DNA of 24,253 nt from Chara braunii (taxonomy: Eukaryota; Streptophyta; Charophyceae; Charales; Characeae). The stretch is from the NCBI GenBank assembly GCA_003427395.1, contig BFEA01000551.1, positions 149,096 to 173,348 on the forward strand, read 5' to 3'. The number at the start of each line of letters is the position of its first letter. Position 1 is the stretch's first letter. The notes beneath the pieces are model-generated. The model was not told the origin of the DNA. It searched no databases and worked only from the letters and a program-made list of their open reading frames with translations. Made by a program: the position numbers and the translations under genes. Below are positions 9,076 through 18,244 of the stretch, one piece after another.

Positions 9076-9930
9076 ATGGTGAAAGCTCGATGGAAATCCC
9101 ATTTGAATGAGGGAACCGAGGCGATTCGCCCCATCCGATGGTTCACTGCCACAAGATCTAGACCAGCGAGGATGGCCTCGCTACAGTGGCAGGTAGAACA
9201 CCGCTGCCTGCCCACCAACGACTGGCTTATAGATCGTACATACCTGGAGCAGAAAGGGAGGGCACTACCATGGTGTAAGTCGTGTCACTCAGCCTTCCCC
9301 TCCCGCAGAATCCCGAAAACCATAGAGCATATATTCATGCAGTGTCCGGGGGCTGTTCTCACATGGCGTTGGTGGGACAGGATCTGGACACTGTTGGGCA
9401 CAGAATCCGTCTGGCCTTGGGATTGGAGGGCCATGTTATGCGCGGCATGGACCTCTCCCACTGACAATGCTTTTGAAAACAACATGTTTAAGTTAGGGAG
9501 GAGAGCGGTCATGTGGTCCCTCTGGAGAAAGCGCTGTATCCATGACATTGAGGGGTTCCGCATAGCAGGGGAAGAGGCAACATATATGATAAAACAATAC
9601 ATTCAACAAGAACTCATGGTACAATGGCATAAAGTTAAAAACCAACTTGATTTGTTCCATACAGTAAAAGACATAACACAGGCTATCCATCAATTCTCGG
9701 GGGAATGGCTGGGCAGTGTGAACGGGNGCTGGATAGCATCCGTCNGATGGGAGGGNAGGNTNGCNCAGAAGGACAATCAGGTGGAATTCAAGAGAGACTA
9801 CTATATTTGTTTTAAAGATTGGACTAAGGTGGGCCAGGACATCCCGCTGCGACCACCCACAGAATTTCTGGACCCACTCCCGCCCCACCGACTGGCAATG
9901 GTTGATATGCAATGGTGTGGAGCAGAGTGA
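9076..9930 (+). pseudogene. L2 ORF2 C-terminal fragment with zf-RVT domain
   Basis: A single open frame of 284 codons from ATG to TGA. It is the least damaged coding stretch in the window, but is only the tail of a LINE polyprotein: endonuclease and RT are absent. The zf-RVT motif lies at residues 67-90, with WCKSC, then IEHIFMQC, spacing C-x2-C-x14-H-x4-C. It is preceded by a Leu/Pro helix LPTNDWLID and followed by Trp-rich sequence (LTWRWWDRIW) and RRAVMWSLWRKR, a typical LINE C-terminal helix. Six single N bases (9727, 9745, 9756, 9760, 9762, 9765) leave residues near 218-230 undefined. The ATG may be fortuitous, since the fragment starts at the insertion edge. Confidence 0.8.
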
Positions 9931-10428
9931 GCGGAGCGAGCAAGCCCACGAGCAGGACCACGGGCCGATGGGCATTGTGTGAGAGCTGGCCGCTAGGGGA
10001 ACAGGTACGATCTGGCAGTCGGAGGCAGACTGAAGAGGCGGGACTGCTACCCAGCATACACTTCTGTATTCATATCATCAAGTAACAGGGCAATTGAGGC
10101 TGGCAGGCTATTGGAGGTACATTCAAGCAGTAACAAATGGGGTGGGGCAGAGGAGAAAGGGAGGAAAAGGATGGGGTGTGTGGGGGCAGAAGAAGGAAGG
10201 AGGAATTAGCTCTCAACATCAGTGGCAACATTCGTTTCCCTTATTGCTCAATATCCTGCACTGTTAATCCTGTGGACACCAGAGCAATCAATGCTGGCAG
10301 GCCTTTTCTCAGTCTTTCTCTCTGAAAAAAGATGTATTCAAGGGACGCTGGACCTGCTTTCCAGCAGGTGATGCTCCCCACCAATAGCTGGAGCCGTTTT
10401 TTCAATTAAAAAATAAAATAAAATAAAA
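9931..10428 (+). other. L2 3' untranslated region and tail
   Basis: Non-coding sequence follows the ORF2 stop. It contains a perfect 6-bp stem-loop CCTGCT-TTCC-AGCAGG (10353-10368), about 40 bases before the A-rich tail. A 3' hairpin is a known template-recognition element in some LINE families. Its role here is inference. A short A6 run at 10324-10329 is an alternative, earlier 3' end. Confidence 0.5.
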
Positions 10429-10964
10429 TCCGAATTTAGAAAAAAATAAAATTCGGAAAAATTCAGATGAGAGTATGCGCAGCAAATTTCGATTTTGGGA
10501 TTTAAAATCCCGAAACTCAACTGCAAAGAGAGATTTTCGAAGCAAATGAAAAATTTCAGAATATTATAGCAACGGAAAATTTTGAATTCCAAGAAAATGC
10601 AAGAAATCTAATTTTTCAGATAAATGCGTGATTCGAAACTAATACAACAACGAATAAATGCAAGGAAAGAATCCCGAAATAAAATTAAAAAAAAAACAAA
10701 TTCGGATTTGTAAAGCAGCGAATTTTCAAATTTCGAGAACAAAAGAATCGAAAATTTCAGCTACTGCGCAATTTCCGACAATTTCAAAAAAACGGATCTG
10801 TGCTAAAGAAAGATTTCCCAAAAAAACAATTTTTTTTTGGGATTGGCGGTTGGGTTATGAATCGCGAACGGGGATCAACCAATCAACCAATCAATCAATC
10901 AATCCATCCATCCATCCTCTACTTCGAGTGTCAAGGCCAGGTATGTCCTGATTCGCTGGCGATA
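10429..10964 (-). other. E1 leader, AT-rich LTR-proximal part
   Basis: Strongly AT-rich sequence with many AATTC/GAATT and AAATTT motifs and a 15-base palindromic hairpin GGGATTTAAAATCCC (10497-10511). ORFs here are low-complexity Lys/Asn/Ile or Phe-rich shadows. The composition contrasts with the GC-richer LTRs and coding region. It is best explained as the untranslated leader between the primer-binding site and gag. Confidence 0.55.
10873..10917. repeat. (AATC)n / (CATC)n microsatellite
   Basis: Imperfect CAAC/CAAT repeats become CAAT, then CATC tetranucleotides, lying about 50 bases inside the primer-binding site of E1. Confidence 0.9.
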
Positions 10965-10976
10965 GCTCTGATACCA
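10965..10976 (-). promoter_or_regulatory. E1 primer-binding site (initiator tRNA-Met)
   Basis: The minus strand reads TGGTATCAGAGC, the well-known plant LTR-retrotransposon primer site complementary to the 3' end of initiator tRNA-Met. It lies two bases inside the LTR end (10979). It marks the start of minus-strand DNA synthesis and identifies 10979-12326 as the 5' LTR. Confidence 0.9.
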
Positions 10977-11444
10977 ACTGATACATGTCCAGTTGGGCAA
11001 TGTATATGGATGGTATTATGGAGCCAAGGATCCGCAAAGTGATGAAAAGGACTCGAATGGACAATGCAGTGTCAGCAAAGCATCAACAAGCAATGTGCAT
11101 CCAGATACATATGAAAATGGCATAATGTAGCGCAACGGAAAACTCAAAGATACGACCTGACCTGTCAGATACTGATGCGACATCCCATCATACACCACAC
11201 ATGTGAGAGAGGGAGGAGGGACCGCATACATGGAAGAAAGATCCCTCTTTGCACACGCACATGAGGTAGATACCATGGATGAGAGATGGGGGGAGAGGCA
11301 AGACGAAGATGGAGGTGAGGGTGAAGACAAAGATTGTGATAGCGAAGTCCAAAAATAGTCTCCCTGCTGAATGTCCAACCAATGTCTGCCTCAAAATGTC
11401 GAATCAGATCCTGGGCATCATGCCCAATGTAACCTCTACCTGTA

Positions 11445-11445
<1 letters not shown>

Positions 11446-11521
<76 letters not shown>

Positions 11522-11531
11522 NNNNCCTGTA

Positions 11532-11609
<78 letters not shown>
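11446..11609. repeat. Expanded (CT)n tract with a 4-N assembly gap
   Basis: A CT run (about 11446-11521) is followed by NNNN (11522-11525). The motif CCTGTAACCTCTCTCT then occurs a second time (compare 11439-11454 with 11526-11541), with another long CT run to about 11609. The left LTR has only one CCTGTAACCTCT and a short CT tract. The repetition around the gap looks like two contig ends that overlap but were not merged. Confidence 0.85.
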
Positions 11610-11612
<3 letters not shown>

Positions 11613-11636
11613 AAAGAAGACGAAGAAGAAGAAAAA

Positions 11637-11732
11637 GAAGAAAGGAGGGAGAAGAGATGGAGGACGAGACGAAGAAGAAGAAGAAAGGAGGGAGAAGAGA
11701 TGGAGGGCGAGACAAAGAAGAAGAACAAGGTG
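11637..11732. repeat. Imperfect tandem duplication of a GAA-rich segment in the right LTR
   Basis: AAGGAGGGAGAAGAGATGGA occurs twice (around 11641 and 11685), each followed by a GACGAGAC- or GCGAGACA-type ending and a GAA run. The left LTR has one copy (about 2811-2840). It is a post-integration change private to the right LTR. Confidence 0.8.
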
Positions 11733-12320
11733 CCGTCCTCCTTGATGTCTCACCTGCAGGTAACTGCCGCCATGCACTAGCTGCCGTCGTGGTCCCTGTG
11801 CAGGTCGCCGGCGTGGAGCGCGGCTATGGCGCCCAGGTAAGTACTGCCGATGCAGGTATGGCATCCGCCCCTCTGCCTACCTACCTCTACCTTCAGTGTA
11901 GCGCTGAGTGTCACAGCGCTGCTCCAGCAGAGTGTCGCCCAAGAAGTGAGCTACTCGAACTGTCTGCCTGCCCAGCCGTGGCCCAGCTATTAGTAGCGCT
12001 GGGCCGGCTGGTCTGCATCTGTGTGTGTGCCCAAAAAAGTGGGCCTACGGGGTCTGGGTCTGACCAGACGTCCAGACCCTGGACCTGGACAGGGGAGGCC
12101 TGCCTCCGGGCGTACCTGGCCCAAGGCGAGGCCTTGGGAACCGCAGGTCAGAAACGATGCCTGAACAGACAAAAATAGGACAGCAAACAAACAAATAAGT
12201 AAATAAATAAATGAATGCTGCCTCGAATCGAATTCTGCAGCCTAAGGGTCAGTCGTGGCCCTCCAGGGCGCGCGTCCGAAGGGCATGCGGCCTGGGGGCC
12301 CCCAAAACGGGGCCCGTGTG

Positions 12321-12326
12321 CAGGCT
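12321..12326. repeat. Target-site duplication of E2, left copy (CAGGCT)
   Basis: CAGGCT ends two bases before the TG of the E2 5' LTR. The identical hexamer follows the E2 3' LTR at 24162-24167. The uninterrupted E1 LTR at the left has it once (3455-3460) with matching sequence on both sides. Confidence 0.85.
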
Positions 12327-12328
12327 TT

Positions 12329-14567
12329 TGATAAGCCAGGATCCATACTCGGCAACTTCCCGTACCCTTAACGGAAAATCCCATGTAAGACCCCGAAGTA
12401 CGGATTCAAGATAACAGGGAAGAACGGGGCTTCATTTCTTTCCTTTTTCTTTCTTTTTCTTCTTTCTACGAAAAGAGGGACGGAGCAGAAAACTTAAGTC
12501 GGGTCTTGTGTGGCCGGTTAGCGGCCGCGCCAAGAAATTCAAGAAACAGTTGGGAATTAGCAGGAGCAGGAATTTTGAATTTTTTTGCGGGCGCCTGTTT
12601 TTTGAATTTTTGCGCGCCGTGTAAACCCGTTCTCCCGCTCTGCACCCCCGCGCCATCTTCCTTTCTTGCTGCGCATTCCCTTCCTGCACGTCTCTTTGTC
12701 TTCCCTCTAAGCGAGGTCCGATCCCCTCCTCCTTTCCCTGCGAACGATTGGCTGTCTGATTGGGATGGTCGGGCCAATGCGGGGGTAGCGAGAAGCGCGC
12801 CCCACTTGGACAACCACCCCAATCACGCAGACCATTCGACTTGCCTCCTTCGACCCTTCTGGAACCTCTGGCGTTCTTCTGTCCTACTCATCTACACCCC
12901 GTCCTTCACGCAGCCTCTCCGCCGCCTTCTGCGCTATAAATTATCACAACCGCTTCCTCTCGCTCTCTTTGATTTCCGCTGCAAGCTGCGCGAGCTATGC
13001 GCGAAACCCACAGCGCAGGAAAGGCTTGACGTGCCCCGTGATGGGCGGAGTGACGGCGGGTGGGGGGGTTAGCGATAGACTTGGGGTAAGGCAGTCGGAG
13101 GGACTGAGCGGTGGTGGAGATCAGACGCCGGCAGCGGCAGGGCCTTGTGGCTATGGTTGTCGGTGATTCTGACGGATTGGGGGTTGGGCCCTGAGTGGCC
13201 AGTCGTGAGAATTTTGTATACTAAGAACGTGCTTTTTCTCCATTGCTGCTTTGTCCCCGTGTGATGTGTGCAAGGTTCCAATGTGTGGGTAATCAGTTGT
13301 ATGCATTCTCGGGTATGGAAGTCTATGGATGTTGAATGTCTCATTGAGGGCTCTATGAGTAGGCGTGTGTGTATGTGCCCCCAGACCTGATGATAGGAAG
13401 TACCGAGTGTCGATTGCCTGCATGAGCGCGTCGGTCCTTCCTCCTTTCCTTCGTCCTTAAACCCGCGCGGGTGTGCGGGATACCCACCAACCTCCTTCCA
13501 CAGTCCCTCTCTCTCTCATCGTGCGCCGGTCGGGACCCCGGGTGAGACAGACAATTTCAGAGAAATCGGTCGTTCGCGTCCCCGCGAGGCGGCCGACCTC
13601 CCTGCGCCGACCCCGGGATCCCCGGCCCCGCGTTCGGGTTGATGCCACAGAGAGAGAGACAGAGGACGAGAGTAGGGCGCGTCCTTTTCGTGGCATTCGT
13701 CGGTCTTTGCATGGAGTCAGGTCTCGTCTCGACGGACGGGAGCGCGGGCCGTGGCCCGAGCTCGGACTTGGTCTCAGAACGTCGCAGCGCGCTCCCGCCC
13801 TTCCCGATCGCAGATGACGATGGCATATACTGCGATGCGGACATGTAGAGCATACTACGGCGCACCGAGACAATCAATCTTTACAACCCGACCCGAGCGT
13901 GCCATATAGGAGGGAGCGGGTTCGTGCTGATTGAGCGGTTTTCTTCCCCTCCCTTAATCCTGCCCTACACCAAGCTCGCAGTGTTACCCCGGTCAGCCGC
14001 ACAGGCAGCGTGCCGGCCTCAGTTTAATTGCCATTGGTGCCGCCAGGGAGACTCGTGCTCGTGGGGACGACTAGTCCTGGGGTACGAAGGGGCCGCCCAA
14101 TTCCTCGAGCTCTCCCGCAACGTGGGCGCGGTCCCGGCCCACTTTCAAAGTTGGGTTCCCTCGACCGGCCTGATCCTGGGCAGCCCCACGCCGTGCCGCC
14201 GACACGGGCTTGACGAGTCGAACACAAAGGCCTGAAACCCGATTCTGGGGTCTCTGCCCCCAAAGGCCGTGAGAACCCCGCGCCTCGGGGAGCGGAACCC
14301 GATCCCCGCCGACTTTTCTTTTCCTTCCTCCCCTCGCCTCTCGTTTTCTTCTGTGTGATGATGGTCATGTCATAGGACATCGTTCTCCCGTTATTCGGCC
14401 CTGGCGACAGTTCAAACCCCTAACTAGGCACCTCGGCCTGAAGCAAGAGTCCCCCGTTTTGCCCTGGTGACTCAACCCCCACGGCCAAAAATCCTCGCCC
14501 ACACCCCTAACTACTATGATCGGCATCCGACGTACGAGACGCCACGTGGGGCATGAGGTTGGTATCA
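12329..14567 (+). repeat. E2 5' LTR
   Basis: It begins TGATAAGCCAGGATC and matches 22042-24161 along its length. It ends in TATCA, which with the TGATA start makes a 5-bp terminal inverted repeat. Relative to the 3' LTR it has 63 extra bases (13637-13699) and 60 extra bases (14386-14445). In a 167-base hand-aligned sample (about 13147-13313) there are 12 mismatches, mostly transitions. No gene is supported inside. At over 2.2 kb it is long for a gypsy LTR. Confidence 0.9.
12935..12940 (+). promoter_or_regulatory. Candidate TATA box in the E2 5' LTR
   Basis: GCTATAAATTATC sits about 600 bases into the LTR, in GC- and pyrimidine-rich surroundings, a plausible RNA polymerase II core promoter. 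The equivalent site in the 3' LTR has decayed to GCTATAATTCCC (22651-22662). Confidence 0.5.
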
Positions 14568-14571
14568 AAGC
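14560..14571 (+). promoter_or_regulatory. E2 primer-binding site (initiator tRNA-Met type)
   Basis: TGGTATCAAAGC differs at one base from the canonical TGGTATCAGAGC carried by E1. Its first eight bases overlap the apparent LTR end, so either the LTR ends just before it (after GAGGT) or the TATCA end is shared. The position directly at the LTR boundary supports the call. Confidence 0.7.
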
Positions 14572-14748
14572 TGATTTGTTTCAGCTCCGAGTTCTTCTTG
14601 GGGTGGCTGTCCATTTTGTTGTATTCTCTTATTGTTTGTATATACCTTTTTGTTTGTACTTACGAATAGGCTGGCGCCCAGGCATCACCGTCCCGCGAAC
14701 GCCAACCACGACCAACCAAAAGGGCGGGGGCGAAACCAACCCCGCGCC
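14572..14748 (+). other. E2 leader between primer site and gag
   Basis: A short T-rich, then GC-rich stretch with no recognised gene, leading to the gag ATG in a strong GCCATGG context. Confidence 0.55.
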
Positions 14749-15760
14749 ATGGTGGAACCAGGACAGGGAGTGGATAATCATGCGGGATTGGCCGACCATC
14801 CCCTGTACTTTGTTCCTCCTCCCTCTGAAGTTCCCATCTTCTCTGAAGATGAAACGGACCCACGCACCTGGCTGGCGGCCCTAAAGGCTCAGGGTTGGAC
14901 GGACCAGTTGCTTCGAGAACGGATTCCGAGAAGGTTGGTTGGGACCACGTTTGAATGGTATGGACAAAACCTCTATACCAATTGGCCCACCTTCAAGAGA
15001 AAATTTCTCGAATGCTTTGATCACATCGTGCCGGGGAAGTGTTTACGCCTAATCAAGGAATATACGCAACAACCCCGTGAGACCCTGGCTAGGTAAGCGG
15101 AGCGCTTCACCTACTTGGCTGAATGCTCTGGGGTAGATGAGAAGATGGTGCGAACCGATTTTGTCCGGGGATTATCTGATTCCCGATTGCGAAAAAAGAT
15201 CAGTAAGAAATGCAACCCAATTGAACATACCTTGACCGAGCTAATTTAGTATGCTACCAAGTATGGAAAAGAAAACTACGATGTAGGGTTGGACTCGGAA
15301 TGCGACGAAGATGACCCCTCGGGTGTTCGACGCTATAACTATTCCGCTACGGCCCCGATGTTTAAAGACCGCTTTGGATTAGGAGCGTCCAAGAAGAATC
15401 TGGACTGAAGAGCCCCATCTTCTTCCTCGGCCTCTCGACGCCCCATACAGACGCAAGGAGGACGGGACGTAGATGAACCCTCAATGAAAGAGATAGCAGC
15501 CCAACTTGTGACGGTTGTGGCACCTTTAACAAAGTTTGTTCAAAGCTTGCAGAGGCAGAGGGCGGAAGTGGCCCAGAGACAACCAGTGGCCACATCTGCA
15601 GGGACAACACTGCCTCGACCTGTTGTGGCCGGAGCTACTCAGCCTATGCGATGCTATAATTGTAATCAGCCTGGCCATTTGGCCAATGACTTTCCTCGGC
15701 CCCGGCCAAGTAGGGATTGTCGGTCCATCCCAGATCCCGTTGGCAGCCCCAACCGCTGCA
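14749..15760 (+). pseudogene. E2 gag with degenerate zinc knuckle, three in-frame stops
   Basis: This is the structural capsid/nucleocapsid protein. The start is the ATG at 14749 in a GCCATGG context. One frame continues to about 15760 but is broken by TAA (15094-15096), TAG (15247-15249) and TGA (15406-15408). The capsid-type region contains DPRTWLAALKAQGW, GTTFEWYGQNL and KRKFLECFDHI, then AERFTYLAECSG and VRTDFVRGL, in the order of the retrotransposon gag domain. An acidic patch and a coiled stretch follow. The knuckle at 15652-15693 reads CYNCNQPGHLANDF: the C-x2-C-x4-H-x4-C pattern with the last Cys replaced by Asp. A frame change near 15700-15770 leads into the next segment. Confidence 0.8.
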
Positions 15761-16299
15761 GGACAAGGGCGGGTGGCGGCAGTCATGGATGCGGGGACCA
15801 CAGACATGGTGGCCCCGACGGCCGCCGAAATTGGGATTGATGAATATCTGGCGGTCGCGATGCTCGAACCCGGGACCATTGGGGGTTTAATCCGCCATAC
15901 CCCACGTGTTATCAACGAAAGCGACTTGGGACCGTGGAGACCCGGATTCGAAGACCCCACGACACCGGGTCCCGAGTACAAGGGCGGCTAAATCGACGTA
16001 CTAGATGCCCTGAAGGCTCTGGACCTGCGGATACCAGTACCTATTCCCTACCTGCTAACCATTTCAGAGGCTGCCAACGAAAAACTGATTGAGAGGTGCC
16101 TGAAGAACCAGTGCCGGTTCGAGGAAGGCCGAAAGGGTAAGAAGATGGCGATCAACGATCCATCGGCGGCCATCAAGGCTCAACCATCAACCTCGAAAAC
16201 CCACGAGGCCAACCGGGTCGGAATGATCCACGCTGTGGGCCTACCGCCGGAGAAACCCGAGGTGTTCTTCGAGCTTATCCGATTACCTGGAAGAGCGTC
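15761..16299 (+). pseudogene. E2 gag-protease linker
   Basis: An open stretch in a different frame from gag (through VAAVMDAGTTDMV and GPWRPGFEDP) stops at TAA 15989-15991. It continues in the same frame with DALKALDLRIPVPIPYLL and a Lys-rich end to about 16300. I recognise no domain. The position between knuckle and protease marks it as the spacer of the gag-pol polyprotein. Confidence 0.55.
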
Positions 16300-16834
16300 G
16301 AATGTGACTGCGAGGTCTGCGGAAGCCCCTCAGCCGCCATTCTGGATTCCGGATCGTCGGCAGTAGCTATCTCTTGGAGTCTGACGAAGCGTTTGGGGTG
16401 GGAAAAACAGGTTCAACCCCTATGACCCGACGAGTTGTATGTATCAGCCACAAAGGACAGTATTCATTGCAAAGGATGAATTCTGGATGTTCCTATAAGA
16501 GTCGGGCGGGTGCATTGCCTATGTGATGCGATTGTATTGGATATAGAGGCTCGGAATCCCGTGGCAGGCGGCGGTTGGGGCGCGGATGCATTTTGATAGT
16601 TCTAAGATTGTGCTCACCTCGGGCCATCCTAAGCCCCAAACGATACCCATGAGGTCGGCTATGCGTGTATGCGCGCAGCCAGCCCCTCGCATTTCCACCA
16701 AGGTTCGCAGGGTTAACATGATTCCATGGTTGCCAACGAGCGAAGAAAGACCCACGATAGGAACTGAGGATTCGAACAAACCCGACCGATATCTGATACG
16801 AATTTAAGACCGGTTCCGCCAACCTCAGCGACAC
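16300..16834 (+). pseudogene. E2 retropepsin-like protease, broken
   Basis: The active-site loop AILDSGSSAVAIS is present with D-S-G intact (Asp codon 16345-16347). The frame then meets TGA at 16423-16425 and again near 16480. The segment VHCLCDAIVLDIEARNP, resembling the second half of the protease before its Gly-containing flap, follows. A frameshift near 16585 leads to the frame 16586-16806 with SKIVLTSGHPKP. Order and spacing agree with a protease between gag and RT. Confidence 0.7.
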
Positions 16835-17465
16835 GTGTCAACAAGGATAATCCAGAGCGAGTCCAGTTGGTCTCAAATGTTCTCCTCTCTTGTGAGAGGG
16901 GGACCGTTGTTGAGGGTATCGCGGATAACCGACTTCTCGGAACCCCCTGCGCCCCTGTATCTCAGAACGGACCCCCTCCCGGAGAGATTTGTTGAGCTTA
17001 GGGTGCTATGTGATCTGTCTTTTAAGCCCCCGTGACCCCTACTCACCGACGCCAAGGCTGCAAGGCTCCTGGAAGAGGGGGTAGCGTTTCAACCCAAGAC
17101 CCTTGAAAACGCATGGGGCCCGAGAGAACTCCTACAGGCATTTTCGGTAGAACCCTCGGTCAAAACCGAACTCGACGGAGAAAGCGAAACGAAAAAGGAA
17201 CCGATAAGTCCGACGGACAGTCAACTCATAGCCACCGTACTCTCGGTGAGAACCGACAACTCCTTGTACGGAGCCTCCCCGGAGGAAACCGCCCAGGTCC
17301 CAACTGTCGCATCAACGGTCTCCCTTCCTAGTGGGAACATCGATATCTAGTTACCTGCCCATGTACCTAGCGAATATCGACGCCTCCTTCTTGCGGTAAT
17401 ACGGGCTTACCCCGAGGCGGTTAGTATCCAAGATCACCATAGGGCTGACGCACCTGATAAGGCAC
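16835..17465 (+). pseudogene. E2 protease-RT linker
   Basis: From about 17042 one frame reads through acidic, Thr/Ser-rich sequence to a TAG near 17348. It continues with PSEYRRLLLAVIRAYPEA and then the RT entry after a frame change near 17450. This resembles the region before RT in gypsy polyproteins but has no catalytic motif. The part 16835-17040 is not assignable. Confidence 0.5.
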
Positions 17466-18244
17466 GTGATCGATATCGAGGACCATACCCCAATACATTG
17501 TCGGTCGTACCGCTACTCATTAAAGGAACGACAACTAGCCTTGGAAAGGGTACGAGAGTTCGAGCGTCTAGGATGGGTAGAACCCTCCCTAGGTCCCTGG
17601 TCGTTCCCTGTGGTCCTCATGCTGAAACGAAACGGGACAGTCCGCAATCCGACCGGAAGAAAGGCCCAAAACGGCCTTCGTCTTATTTGACACGTGGCAG
17701 TGGATTAGATGTCCTATGGGAATACGCAACGCGCCGCGACGTTCCAACGAGCCATGAATATGGCTTTTGCAGAATTCGTTAACAAAACCCGCCTGACCCA
17801 ACCCCTGATAAATTTTTGTGTTGATTGTGTATATGGATGATATTTTGTTTTTTTTCCAAAACACACGAGTACCATGTGGAACATGTCGAGTGGGTCTTGC
17901 ATGCATTGAAAGACATGGAGTTCAAAGTGGCTTTGGAGAAAAGCGAGTTTTCTCTCTCGAAAATCTCCTTCTTGGGGTACATCGTCATGGTGGACAACTT
18001 GAAACCGGATCCAAAGAAGGTGGCAGTTGTACAAGAGGCGTCGGTGTCGGTCATGCTCACTCAAGTTCGAGCCTTCATTGGCTTGGCTTTGTATTATCGG
18101 CGGTTCATCCAAGGGTTTGCCTGCGTCGCTAAGCCTCTGACTAATTTGCTGAAGAAGGAAGAACAGTTGATCTGGACGCCGGAGTGCGAGGCGACTTTTC
18201 GGACGCTCAAAAAGCCCCTGACCACCGCGCCTATCCTGACGTGA
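17466..18244 (+). pseudogene. E2 reverse transcriptase with a core deletion
   Basis: The N-terminal fingers are clear in one frame (HCRSYRYSLKERQLAL, LGWVEPSLGPWSFPVVL). After KRNGTVR (about 17645) only about 70 bases separate them from motif B (PMGIRNAP, about 17715, then TFQRAMN after a frameshift). In the family, motif A with the first catalytic Asp lies between these points, so it appears deleted. Motif C, YMDDIL, is intact at 17830-17847, followed by a frameshift in a T8 run (17846-17855). The thumb/connection is open to 18241 with LEKSEFSLSKISFLGYIV and IGLALYYRRFI, then TGA (18242-18244). Polymerase activity is not expected. Confidence 0.8.

Larger units (their letters stand above)
9076..10428 (+). 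mobile_element. L2: second 5'-truncated LINE, inserted in the E1 leader
   Basis: LINE ORF2 C-terminal coding sequence is followed by a 3' untranslated region and an A-rich (TAAAA)n-type tail (10404-10428). The candidate target duplication TCCGAA stands directly before the start (9070-9075) and directly after the tail (10429-10434). Sequence on both sides is AT-rich E1 leader. The zinc motif spacing and the 3' untranslated region differ from L1, so the two belong to different LINE families. The ends are less certain than those of L1 because no uninterrupted copy is in the window. Confidence 0.65.
10979..12326 (-). repeat. E1 5' LTR, main part (interrupted by E2)
   Basis: In + orientation it begins TGATACATGT and matches the left LTR in order, through GGATCC, the CT/GAA microsatellite, the GGTAAGT-containing stretch (11836 region), and CCCAAAACGGGGCCC (12301-12315). 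It breaks off at CAGGCT (12321-12326), where E2 is inserted. It resumes with CAGGCTCAGCATGTAACA at 24162-24179. Total LTR length without E2 is about 1360 bp. Confidence 0.85.

Noticed and set aside
11165-11728. Long ORFs on both strands across the CT/GA tract (poly Ser-Leu or Arg-Glu)
   Set aside because: They are low-complexity products of the microsatellite, spanning Ns and an apparent assembly duplication.
11830-11846. GGTAAGT splice-donor-like sequence in the E1 LTR (also near 2958)
   Set aside because: It is conserved in both LTR copies, but there is no paired acceptor or exon evidence on the element's own strand, which is the minus strand.
12506-13072. 188-codon ORF in the E2 5' LTR, with a related ORF at 22041-22883 in the 3' LTR
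   Set aside because: Both copies stay open, which drew attention. However, the candidate TATA box lies inside the ORF, composition is GC-driven, overlapping ORFs exist on the other strand, and LTRs are identical at insertion, so shared openness is not evidence of selection.
13457-13877. Arg/Pro/Ser-rich ORFs on both strands of the E2 LTRs (also 23143-23858)
   Set aside because: They are GC-rich shadow ORFs in an LTR, with indels between the two LTRs that break the frame.
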